15,392 bases of DNA from Ruminococcus flavefaciens (GTDB lineage: Bacteria > Bacillota > Clostridia > Oscillospirales > Ruminococcaceae): positions 395-15,786 of the forward strand of contig DEBW01000024.1 in the NCBI GenBank assembly GCA_002348905.1, read 5' to 3'. Within the stretch, counting starts at the first letter, position 1. The number at the start of each line of letters is the position of its first letter. Below the pieces are notes generated by a model. The model was not told the DNA's origin and did not search any database. It saw only the letters and a list, made by a program, of their open reading frames with translations. Below are positions 1-6,203 of the stretch, piece by piece. The translations under genes were made by a program, and so were the position numbers.

Positions 1-2
1 AT

Positions 3-566
3 GACATACTGAAAGTGATAACCCATGCGGATGGTGGTAAGGAATACTCAAAAAACGTTTCCAAATATCTCTCAAACGAGGATAGTGTTGCAGTAAGAGG
101 ATATGGTGTTGATGCAAATAATCCGGAAAATGCACAGAAACAGTTTGATGCAATGGCAAAATATTTCGGTAACGAAGGAAAGAACCAATATATCCAGTAC
201 ATGATGTCATTTCTGAAAGATACAGCTCCTGATGCTGAAACGGCTATGAGTATTGCTGATAAGATAATGGATCCTCTCAAGGATGAACATCAGCTTTATT
301 TCGGAGCTCACAAAAAACAAAGAGGAGAATCCGATTTCCACATACATGATTTTGTTGGTACGACGAATATGAAAAACGGAAAGTTGCTTTATCCCAACAA
401 CAAACTTAACTATGCTATGGCTCAGAGAATGGCAGATACCATACAGAAGCCGGTTGAACTTGTAATCGAAAAGAAGAATAAAGAATCTGAACAGGGCGGA
501 GAAAAAAAGAATGAGAATAACGATTTCACCAGAATTTTCTATCCGAATAACACTCCGAAAGATTAA
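3..566 (+). CDS. Relaxase/mobilisation nuclease domain protein, 5' end outside window
   Basis: Probable DNA-nicking relaxase domain (MobA/VirD2 type, PF03432-like) for conjugative mobilisation. The frame is open to the left edge, so the true start lies just outside; the GTG at 15 is only the first in-window start and lacks a clear Shine-Dalgarno. Numbering from that GTG, the sequence shows Tyr11 and Tyr18 in the N-terminal stretch where such relaxases carry the catalytic tyrosine. A block around residues 27-66 (RGYGVDAN ... YIQYMMSF) resembles the family's second conserved block. The metal-binding histidines are His99 and His109-x-His111. The protein stops soon after the HUH-like core with a Lys/Glu/Asn-rich tail, whereas family members usually have a long C-terminal domain of several hundred residues. 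It may be a minimal relaxase or a remnant of a mobile element continuing to the left. The fold call is fairly sure; activity is inferred. Confidence 0.72.
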   Translation, partial: DILKVITHADGGKEYSKNVSKYLSNEDSVAVRGYGVDANNPENAQKQFDAMAKYFGNEGKNQYIQYMMSFLKDTAPDAETAMSIADKIMDPLKDEHQLYFGAHKKQRGESDFHIHDFVGTTNMKNGKLLYPNNKLNYAMAQRMADTIQKPVELVIEKKNKESEQGGEKKNENNDFTRIFYPNNTPKD

Positions 567-610
567 GCATACAGCTGCATGAACTGACTATTTCTCAATA
601 AAACAACAAC

Positions 611-668
611 GAGAACAGCTCCAAAGATAATACTTCTTGCCCGGTCTTTGTACCGGGTAGCTGTTCTC
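611..668. repeat. Nested inverted repeat, possible pseudoknotted structured element
   Basis: A perfect 10-bp outer inverted repeat (611-620 with 659-668) encloses a 6-bp GC-rich hairpin (640-645 with 652-657). The loop of that hairpin (TCTTTG, 645-650, sharing T645 with the stem) is complementary to CAAAGA at 622-627, so a pseudoknot is possible. It lies downstream of the relaxase gene and upstream of the promoter at 689-717, so it is not in the leader of the next gene. No T-run follows on the plus strand, so it is not a standard intrinsic terminator. The minus strand has only the weak T-rich stretch GTTGTTGTTTTA after it. It could be a structured 3' end, a small RNA, or a folded single-strand DNA site linked to the mobile element. 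Confidence 0.6.
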
Positions 669-688
669 AAACTATGTAATAATAATAC

Positions 689-717
689 TTGACTTATCAT
701 GCACAATGATATATAAT
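689..717 (+). promoter_or_regulatory. Sigma-A type promoter for the ATPase-PhzF unit
   Basis: TTGACT at 689-694 and a perfect TATAAT at 712-717 are separated by exactly 17 bases. Transcription would begin near 724, leaving a leader of about 40 bases before the ATG at 766, with GGAGGAG close in front of the start codon. Confidence 0.8.
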
Positions 718-765
718 ATACTCGTAAGTTACTAACTCATAATTCACCTAATTGGAGGAGCAGGT

Positions 766-2160
766 ATGTTTTATTGTCGTGAAAATGAATTGAGTAAACT
801 AAATCGCCGCTATGATGACAACAAGTTTGAATGCGTTGTTATCTATGGACGAAGAAGAGTTGGTAAAACTGCGCTGATAAAAGAATTTTGTCAAAATAAG
901 CCGGTTATATTCTATTCTGCTCTCAATGCTACTTCTCATGAAAATCTTGAAAGCTTATCCAGAGCAATCTATGAATATAAGAATCCTGATCTTGTTGGCG
1001 GTGATGCTCCGATATATCCAAGTTATGACGCAGCTTTTCAGGAGATAACTGAACTGTCAAAAGAAAAACGCCTTATATTTGTAATTGACGAATATCCGTA
1101 CCTTGCCAAAGCTGAGAAGTCTATATCTTCACGGATTCAGCACATTATTGACCACATATGGCAGAACAGTCAGCTATTCCTTATCCTTTGCGGCTCTTCC
1201 ATGAGTTTTATGGAGTATCAGGTGCTTGGATATGAAAGTCCACTTTATGGCAGAAGAACAGCTCAGTTCAAAATAGAAGCACTTAAATACCGTGAAATTG
1301 CTTCATTTCACCCAAAGCTTACGCCTGAACAGCTTTCACTCGTATATGGCATAACAGGAGGCATTCCTCACTATATCAACAAGCTTGCAGTCAAGAATGA
1401 TATTGATTCAGCTTTGCTTGAAAACTTATTTGACACATCTGCATATCTCTTTGAAGAACCTGAGAATCTGCTGAAACAGGAGCTTCGTGAGCCTGCTATG
1501 TATAATTCAATTATTACTGCAATAGCAGGAGGAGCTTCACGTTCAAACGATATATCCACAAAAGTAGGTATCGAAAGCAGTAAATGTGCTAAGTATATTC
1601 AGGTGCTGCTTGATCTCGGTATACTTCAGAAAGAAACTCCTTTGACCGAAAAGCCGGGAAGAAAAACTGTTTATGCTATCAAAGATCAATTCTTCCGCTT
1701 CTGGTATCGATTCGTACCTCGCAATATGACTGCTATAACATCCGGTCGAATAGAAAAGGTATATGATAAAGCGGTAAAGGAACATCTCCACGAACACATG
1801 GGACTTACCTTCGAGGAGATATGCAAGGAATATCTGCTGTACTATGCTGATGATCTTCCGATAACTCTTGCGGATATTGGTCAATGGTGGGGTTCAGATA
1901 AGACAACTCGCAAAGAAGTACAGATAGATATTGTAGGAAAATCAGCTGATAACAATGAATATATCATAGGCTCATGCAAATACCGAAATGAAAAAATTGG
2001 CATTGACGAGTTGGAACTCATTAAACACTATGCATCTGTATTCGGCAAAGGCAGCAAGTATCATTACTACATTTTCTCGCTCGGCGGATTTACCAAAGAA
2101 CTTCTGGAGTGTGAAAAGCGTGGAGAAGTCAGACTTATTACCTTGAATGAAATGTATTAA
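766..2160 (+). CDS. AAA/STAND-like ATPase with C-terminal DUF234 domain
   Basis: ATP-binding protein of the prokaryotic ATPase family with a DUF234 tail, common in Firmicutes and archaea; its cellular role is not established. Visible parts: Walker A GRRRVGKT (28-35), Walker B with LIFVIDEY (103-110), a sensor-like LILCGSS (139-145), an arginine-rich YGRRT (161-165), a winged-helix-like region (about 245-305), the DUF234 signature FFRFWYRFV (309-317), and a C-terminal PD-(D/E)XK-like fold with Asp388 and Lys405. The usual acidic residue of the family's GECK motif is Ser403 here (GSCK), so nuclease activity is doubtful. The length of 464 is normal for the family. The start at 766 is set by GGAGGAG at 754-760. 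It is first in a two-gene unit with the PhzF-like gene 10 bases downstream. A defence or toxin-like role is possible but not shown. Confidence 0.88.
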   Translation: MFYCRENELSKLNRRYDDNKFECVVIYGRRRVGKTALIKEFCQNKPVIFYSALNATSHENLESLSRAIYEYKNPDLVGGDAPIYPSYDAAFQEITELSKEKRLIFVIDEYPYLAKAEKSISSRIQHIIDHIWQNSQLFLILCGSSMSFMEYQVLGYESPLYGRRTAQFKIEALKYREIASFHPKLTPEQLSLVYGITGGIPHYINKLAVKNDIDSALLENLFDTSAYLFEEPENLLKQELREPAMYNSIITAIAGGASRSNDISTKVGIESSKCAKYIQVLLDLGILQKETPLTEKPGRKTVYAIKDQFFRFWYRFVPRNMTAITSGRIEKVYDKAVKEHLHEHMGLTFEEICKEYLLYYADDLPITLADIGQWWGSDKTTRKEVQIDIVGKSADNNEYIIGSCKYRNEKIGIDELELIKHYASVFGKGSKYHYYIFSLGGFTKELLECEKRGEVRLITLNEMY

Positions 2161-2165
2161 GGAGG
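2161..2165 (+). promoter_or_regulatory. Ribosome binding site fixing the PhzF start
   Basis: GGAGG lies directly after the ATPase stop codon and five bases before the ATG at 2171. It decides in favour of 2171 over the in-frame ATG at 2147, which lies inside the ATPase coding sequence and would add eight residues absent from PhzF proteins. Confidence 0.8.
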
Positions 2166-2170
2166 ACAAA

Positions 2171-2947
2171 ATGAAACAATACATCATAGATGCTTTCACT
2201 GATAAGATATTCTCAGGAAATCCTGCTGCTGTATGCGTTCTGGAATCGTTCCCAAGTGAAGATATCATGCAAAATATCGCAGCTGAGAATAATCTATCGG
2301 AAACTGCCTTTGTTGTAAAAGAGAACGACCGTTATCATATACGCTGGTTCACTCCCAAGAAGGAGATCGATTTCTGCGGTCATGCTACTCTGGCAACTGC
2401 ATTCGTACTCTTCAATTACTACGCTCAGGATTCGGATACTCTCAATCTCTACGGTCAGATCAGTGAGTTTACTGTTCACAAAACCGGAGAACTGATAAAT
2501 ATGGAGTTCCCTGCGTATAAGCTGGAGCATATCGAGATAACGGACATGATGATCGAAGCTCTCGGAACTATTCCTCTGGCAGCATACAAAGACAGGGATA
2601 TACTGTTTGTTCTGCGTGATGAAGACGAAGTTCGGGACTTACAACCGGATATGGAGCTTATCTCAAAACTGGACGGTGCCTGTGTTGCTGTTACTGCCAA
2701 AGGGCGGGACTACGATTGTGTTTCACGAGTATTTGCTCCAAGATACGGTATGAACGAGGATCCGGTCACTGGTTCAACTCACTGTATGATCGCTCCTTAC
2801 TGGTGCAAACGACTGAACAAATCAAACATCACGGCTTTCCAATCATCTGTCCGTACAGGTGTTTTGTACTGTGAATGTGTTGGAGATATGGTCATTATCT
2901 CCGGTAAAGCCGCACTTTTCTCAATAAATGACATTCTTGGTTTATAA
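2171..2947 (+). CDS. PhzF family phenazine biosynthesis-like isomerase
   Basis: Cytoplasmic enzyme of the PhzF/YddE family (diaminopimelate-epimerase-like fold). PhzF itself isomerises trans-2,3-dihydro-3-hydroxyanthranilate, but most family members have unknown substrates. Seen in the 258 residues: the N-terminal FSGNPAAVCVLE (14-25), NNLSETAFV (40-48) with Glu44 at the position of the catalytic glutamate, IRWFTPKKEIDFCGHATLATA (57-77) with His71, and the second-domain signature NEDPVTGSTH (195-204) with Asp197. Length and all signature blocks fit an intact enzyme. It follows the DUF234 ATPase gene with 10 bases between them and shares its promoter. A strong terminator follows immediately. 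No phenazine genes are nearby, so a phenazine role is unlikely. The family call is firm; the substrate is unknown. Confidence 0.92.
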   Translation: MKQYIIDAFTDKIFSGNPAAVCVLESFPSEDIMQNIAAENNLSETAFVVKENDRYHIRWFTPKKEIDFCGHATLATAFVLFNYYAQDSDTLNLYGQISEFTVHKTGELINMEFPAYKLEHIEITDMMIEALGTIPLAAYKDRDILFVLRDEDEVRDLQPDMELISKLDGACVAVTAKGRDYDCVSRVFAPRYGMNEDPVTGSTHCMIAPYWCKRLNKSNITAFQSSVRTGVLYCECVGDMVIISGKAALFSINDILGL

Positions 2948-2954
2948 ATTATAT

Positions 2955-2984
2955 GCACCACCTTCGGGTGGTGCTTCTTTTTCT
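2955..2984 (+). terminator. Intrinsic terminator of the ATPase-PhzF unit
   Basis: A perfect 8-bp GC-rich stem (2955-2962 with 2967-2974) is capped by a TTCG tetraloop and followed by a T-rich tract ending at 2984. It starts eight bases after the PhzF stop codon. Confidence 0.92.
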
Positions 2985-2998
2985 ATTGCTTGAAATAC

Positions 2999-3024
2999 AA
3001 AAACGCCCTCTCATATAAGAAGGC
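2999..3024 (-). terminator. Intrinsic terminator of the minus-strand operon
   Basis: Read on the minus strand, GCCTTC (3024-3019) pairs with GAGGGC (3010-3005) with one G-U wobble and an 8-base loop. It is followed after G by a T-run (3003-2999). It lies just past the stop codon of the 405-residue gene. A T-run at 3026-3030 on the plus strand means it may act in both directions. Confidence 0.72.
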
Positions 3025-3029
3025 ATTTT

Positions 3030-4247
3030 TCACAAATTATTTGATTCAATTATTGAAGCGATATCTTGATTAAGAATCTCTTCAAGATTCCAACGTTTTT
3101 TGAATGCGTCAAAAGCTTTATCGATATAATCTACCGAAGGAACTGTCAGGAATATTGGCTCATAACTCCAATTGTCACCCTCACACTTACGCCAACTCAC
3201 GATATGTTGAAAAAAGATCTCAAGCATTCTTTCAACGTCCAGATCCAAGACAACAGGCTCCTTTTTAGCGTAGTAAATATAGACCATTCTTAGTGCGCTA
3301 TATATAAACTTCAGCTTGTATTCCGGACGCATTGTACACATTGATGGAAATGCTTGAAATGTTGTTTCTTCTCCATGTTCTTCATGTTTCATTTCCATAT
3401 GATAGTCTTTAACAAAGGCCCAGTCCTTAGGTAAATATAAATCAGCACCGCAATAATGATAAACTGGAACACGCTGCTTTTTAAGAGAACCGCGTATATC
3501 TTTAGCGTTAACCGCTATGGTCTTTGTCTTAGTATCCAAAGTATCGCTGAAGCTTAAAACATAATAGTCTACTCTCTTGTCAGCTTTTTCAAGGAGCTGA
3601 ATGAACTCGTCAAGTACAAGCATTACAGGCGTATTCTCATAATGTATCTTTCTATTGTGATGAAAGAAAAAGTCATGAAATGCTGAATGCAGTTCAATGA
3701 GAATTATAAGTTTATTATCGGCTTTTCTCTTATCAGCTTCAACTTTGATAGCTCTTTGGTATTCGTCTATACTTGCCATATGGGTATCTAAAGCAGATTT
3801 GAAGCTAAAATAGAAAGTCTTGATTGTAGCATAGGCTGAATTATTAAAATGAGCACTTAATGTATCGCAAAGCCCAGTTATCGCATCCGCTGGGATATGT
3901 TCAGAGTTAAGCACTTCCTCACGCCATTTTTCATAATAGGAAAGAGTATTGTTCTGATGAATTCTTCCCATGGACTGGTATTTTGTCTTCTTTTTACTTT
4001 GCTTCTCCTTAGAGAGATGGTCTACCATAAAATGCTCGACGCCTACCACGATACCTCTCTCATTCTTATTGGCAGAAGCTACATAGCGTATGAAGTCGGG
4101 GCGTTCGTCGGATTTACGTTCAACGTCAATACCTGACATCAGCTTGCCTATACGCTTACCATCACCCTTTTGAGAGAGGAGCTTATTGATTGCTGTGTTT
4201 AAGCATTTTAATTCTCTTTCCTTCTTTTCTCTTTCCTGTCTATTCAT
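3030..4247 (-). CDS. Unrecognised 405-residue protein with a weak PD-(D/E)XK-like motif
   Basis: I do not recognise the family. The N-terminus is basic and probably helical (RQEREKKEREL). Two short blocks look nuclease-like: ERPDF at 48-52 (acidic residue, then Pro-Asp-Phe) and GVEHF at 69-73, about 20 residues later. This spacing recalls the D...E pair of PD-(D/E)XK enzymes, but there is no lysine in the usual E-x-K place. The middle is Lys-rich (about 75-90) and then helical. The C-terminal half is rich in Tyr and Trp with no clear motif. No signal peptide or membrane segment is seen. It is the last gene of a three-gene minus-strand operon, with 8 bases between the nuclease stop and its ATG. 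Its weak Shine-Dalgarno (AGGT) overlaps that stop, so translational coupling is likely. A partner of the upstream nuclease is the most natural guess. Confidence 0.75.
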   Translation of the reverse strand: MNRQEREKKERELKCLNTAINKLLSQKGDGKRIGKLMSGIDVERKSDERPDFIRYVASANKNERGIVVGVEHFMVDHLSKEKQSKKKTKYQSMGRIHQNNTLSYYEKWREEVLNSEHIPADAITGLCDTLSAHFNNSAYATIKTFYFSFKSALDTHMASIDEYQRAIKVEADKRKADNKLIILIELHSAFHDFFFHHNRKIHYENTPVMLVLDEFIQLLEKADKRVDYYVLSFSDTLDTKTKTIAVNAKDIRGSLKKQRVPVYHYCGADLYLPKDWAFVKDYHMEMKHEEHGEETTFQAFPSMCTMRPEYKLKFIYSALRMVYIYYAKKEPVVLDLDVERMLEIFFQHIVSWRKCEGDNWSYEPIFLTVPSVDYIDKAFDAFKKRWNLEEILNQDIASIIESNNL

Positions 4248-4255
4248 ACTTTTAC

Positions 4256-5020
4256 CTATGACTCAATAAACACCCTTACAATTCCTTTATGCTTTTCTTC
4301 AAAGTCTTTCTTTATACCAGATGGATTTCTCAGAATAGTGTCGGGATCGTAAACAAAACAATATATCTTATCGCAACCCGGATGTACTTGATATTGTTCA
4401 ATATCAATGATAAGTTGATCTCTTAACTCTTTATCCTTCAATCCGGAACGTGTCTTTTTCACTTCTATGAATGTTTTAATCTCTGGAATATAGAAGTCTG
4501 TACGGGATGAACCGCCTGCATATGACGGAGTCCATTCCTCAGGACGTACATCATCAAAATACAATTTTAATAGTGCATACAGCAGATCTTGTACATCATA
4601 TTCGTCCTTGATTCTTAAAGTTTCACGTGCGTCGTGCCTTCTTGTAAGTTGTACTGCAACTTTTCTGAAACGTGTGAAGATACGCTCAAGGTCTTTTTCA
4701 TAAACCGATGTATCTTCATTGTCAGTATTTTTTTCAGAAAAATCTGATAATAAAGCATTAAGCATTGCTTTTGCAGAATCAAGCCCCTTAGAGCATTGTT
4801 CAATTTTATCATGGTCAGTATCATACAATGTTGGTAAGTCAAAATCAAATCCTATCTCTGTAAACTCTTTATATTCATCACTATCTGAACCATACTTTTT
4901 TCTTAGAAACTGTTTAGCCTTATAATGCCAATCTTTAAATTTCTGATCATCACTCTTAACTCTATTGCTAAGAATATCAATCTCATCGATTATCTCTTTG
5001 AGCTTTTCTATATCAGTCAT
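4256..5020 (-). CDS. PD-(D/E)XK nuclease, DpnII/MboI-like C-terminal domain
   Basis: Probable DNA endonuclease. Residues about 110-235 match the REase_DpnII-MboI-type domain found C-terminally in many defence-associated proteins: RRHDARETLRIKDEYDVQDL (127-146), a DDVRPEEWTPSYAGG block (156-170), then Asp175 in RTDF and Glu186-x-Lys188 in FIEVKK as the catalytic set, and DQLIIDIEQY (201-210). The N-terminal 100 residues are charged and helical, probably a coiled-coil partner or sensor segment, and match nothing I know. The start at 5020 is supported by AGGAGG at 5025-5030, immediately after the stop of the upstream HsdR-HsdS chimera. It lies second in the operon, between that chimera and the 405-residue gene. 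The nuclease call is strong. Its role as accessory restriction gene or as a stand-alone defence effector is inferred. Confidence 0.87.
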   Translation of the reverse strand: MTDIEKLKEIIDEIDILSNRVKSDDQKFKDWHYKAKQFLRKKYGSDSDEYKEFTEIGFDFDLPTLYDTDHDKIEQCSKGLDSAKAMLNALLSDFSEKNTDNEDTSVYEKDLERIFTRFRKVAVQLTRRHDARETLRIKDEYDVQDLLYALLKLYFDDVRPEEWTPSYAGGSSRTDFYIPEIKTFIEVKKTRSGLKDKELRDQLIIDIEQYQVHPGCDKIYCFVYDPDTILRNPSGIKKDFEEKHKGIVRVFIES

Positions 5021-5030
5021 AATGCCTCCT

Positions 5031-5909
5031 TTACATAAGTGCTCCCAGCACCTTCTCCAGCGTCTCAGCTATGCGTTTCTGCTCGGCGAGGGGCGGGAGT
5101 GGGACTACAAGTTCGTGAACACGCTTTGAAGAAAACCCTTGTAAGCCTATTCCTCTGCCGTCAATCATTCCTTTATCCTTATACAGCCACATGAGGTAGT
5201 AATAATACTTCTGACAAATATCAGGAATATAGCCACGCAGTCTATGCAGATGATTCTGTATTCTCATTTCAAAATCAAAGTTCCATATAGCGGAACGTCC
5301 TATATCTCCGCCTTCGCATATAAGCAAATAGCTTGCAAGACATGCAAGGTAGGTCTTGCCACTGCCGGTTGCGAGAACTGCAAGATTCTTTTTCTTTCCG
5401 TTCTTTATTGACTTCTCAAAGTTGATCTCAGCGTTATACTGACAATCTCTGAGAGATTGTTTCTCCAGTTTAGGCAGCGCACCGTATTCAGAGGAGCGCT
5501 TTATCAGGCGCAGCATCTCTTTTGGAGTGTGCATAGAGTCGATTTCTGTATACTCATCTTCTCCTGAAAGAAGATTCTTGAACAGTATCTTCTCGCCGTT
5601 GGACAAATATACCAGCGGGATAAAGCCATTCTCCCATAGACCGTACCATGAAAGTGGAGTACGAGCATAATTCTCTGCCTGAGATCCAACATCCTCTCCG
5701 AGGGGATTATCCGCTCTTTTAGCTTCCAGGACAGCTATTGCCTTGTTATCTATGAAAAGCAGATAGTCGCTCTCCTTATTGCCCTGAGTCAGTGCTTCTC
5801 TAATAGCAGATGTAGTTTGCGGGACATACTCGCCCCTGTCAACTACATACCATCCTGCTCTATTGAGCTTATCATCAATTTTAATGCGAGCTTTTTCTTC
5901 TGGGAGCAT
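5031..5909 (-). CDS. In-frame chimera: type I restriction HsdR N-terminus joined to HsdS C-terminus
   Basis: Remnant of a type I restriction-modification locus; numbering here is from the ATG at 5909 (292 residues). Residues 1 to about 193 are the N-terminus of an HsdR subunit: the nuclease domain with Asp48 and Glu62-x-Lys64 (AVLEAKRAD), then the first helicase motif LATGSGKT (179-186). There is no DEAD box or any later helicase motif. From about residue 195 the protein switches to the end of an HsdS specificity subunit: EGGDIGRSAIWNFDFE, IDGRGIGLQG, and the closing PLPPLAEQKRIAETLEKVLG. The rest of HsdR, all of HsdM and most of HsdS are missing, which fits one large deletion across an R-M-S operon that kept frame. 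The reading frame, promoter and ribosome binding site are intact, so it is probably expressed. Type I restriction from this locus alone is not possible. Confidence 0.87.
   Translation of the reverse strand: MLPEEKARIKIDDKLNRAGWYVVDRGEYVPQTTSAIREALTQGNKESDYLLFIDNKAIAVLEAKRADNPLGEDVGSQAENYARTPLSWYGLWENGFIPLVYLSNGEKILFKNLLSGEDEYTEIDSMHTPKEMLRLIKRSSEYGALPKLEKQSLRDCQYNAEINFEKSIKNGKKKNLAVLATGSGKTYLACLASYLLICEGGDIGRSAIWNFDFEMRIQNHLHRLRGYIPDICQKYYYYLMWLYKDKGMIDGRGIGLQGFSSKRVHELVVPLPPLAEQKRIAETLEKVLGALM
5315..5345 (-). other. Deletion junction between hsdR and hsdS sequence
   Basis: The codons here read ACLASYLLICEGGD. The left part continues the HsdR helix after Walker A; LLICEGGDIGRS is a typical HsdS target-recognition-domain segment. 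The break is placed at or next to the Tyr-Leu-Leu codons (about 5322-5330). The exact base cannot be fixed without an intact relative. Confidence 0.7.
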
Positions 5910-5916
5910 AACTATA

Positions 5917-5923
5917 CCACCTT
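5917..5923 (-). promoter_or_regulatory. Ribosome binding site fixing the chimera start at 5909
   Basis: AAGGTGG on the minus strand lies seven bases before the ATG at 5909. This supports that start over the longer in-frame TTG at 5927, which would place the Shine-Dalgarno inside the coding sequence. Confidence 0.7.
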
Positions 5924-5946
5924 CCAAGAGATACTATATTTTGTTT

Positions 5947-5975
5947 ATTATAGCATATTTCAACAAATAATACAA
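5947..5975 (-). promoter_or_regulatory. Promoter of the minus-strand restriction-remnant operon
   Basis: On the minus strand, TTGTAT (5975-5970) and a perfect TATAAT (5952-5947) are 17 bases apart. The implied transcript starts around 5940 and has a leader of about 30 bases before the ATG at 5909. Confidence 0.72.
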
Positions 5976-6034
5976 TACTTTGAGTCTGTTTTTTTGATTT
6001 TCAACACCATAGTGAACGTGCTTTTAGGATAGAT

Positions 6035-6120
6035 ATCATAAGAAACGAATACTAAATTTGAAATACAGCATTACTGAGTCGCCAGTAAAGGGCGACTATT
6101 ATTATCAAAAGTCTTATGAT
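6035..6120. repeat. Second nested inverted repeat, alternative hairpins or pseudoknot
   Basis: A 9-bp outer inverted repeat (6035-6043 with 6112-6120) encloses a 7-bp GC-rich hairpin, AGTCGCC/GGCGACT (6077-6083 with 6091-6097). A second 6-bp hairpin, TTACTG/CAGTAA (6071-6076 with 6083-6088), overlaps it, so the two either compete or interlock as a pseudoknot. A T-rich stretch (6121-6126) follows on the plus strand. The element lies between the two divergent promoters and is in neither of their transcripts. No own promoter was found with confidence. It may be a small RNA, a terminator from a lost gene, or a protein-binding or recombination site. Confidence 0.5.
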
Positions 6121-6148
6121 TCTTTTTAACAAATTTTTTGCATATAGC

Positions 6149-6177
6149 TTGAATTAATTTGGAATATGTGGTAAAAT
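6149..6177 (+). promoter_or_regulatory. Promoter of the DruH/DruE-like pair, extended -10
   Basis: TTGAAT (6149-6154) and TAAAAT (6172-6177) are 17 bases apart, with TGG directly before the -10, giving an extended -10 element. The short leader contains AGGGGGA (6191-6197), seven bases before the ATG at 6204. Confidence 0.72.
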
Positions 6178-6203
6178 GAATATATTACAAAGGGGGATTT
6201 CAC

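Noticed and set aside
611..668. Reading the nested repeat as an ordinary intrinsic terminator of the relaxase gene
   Set aside because: The stem is strong, but no T-run follows on the plus strand, and the outer stem with its long left-hand loop is not terminator-like.
2147..2170. ATG at 2147 as start of the PhzF-like gene
   Set aside because: It lies inside the ATPase gene with no ribosome binding site. The ATG at 2171 has GGAGG five bases upstream and begins where PhzF proteins begin.
3897..4136. Plus-strand 79-residue hydrophobic open frame
   Set aside because: It is fully antisense to the 405-residue gene, has no Shine-Dalgarno, and has composition expected from the complementary strand.
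5031..5909. A functional type I restriction-modification system
   Set aside because: There is no HsdM, no DEAD box or later motor motifs, and only the end of one HsdS target recognition domain.
5910..5927. TTG at 5927 as start of the HsdR-HsdS chimera
   Set aside because: The ATG at 5909 has a well-spaced AAGGTGG, and the added residues look like translated leader.
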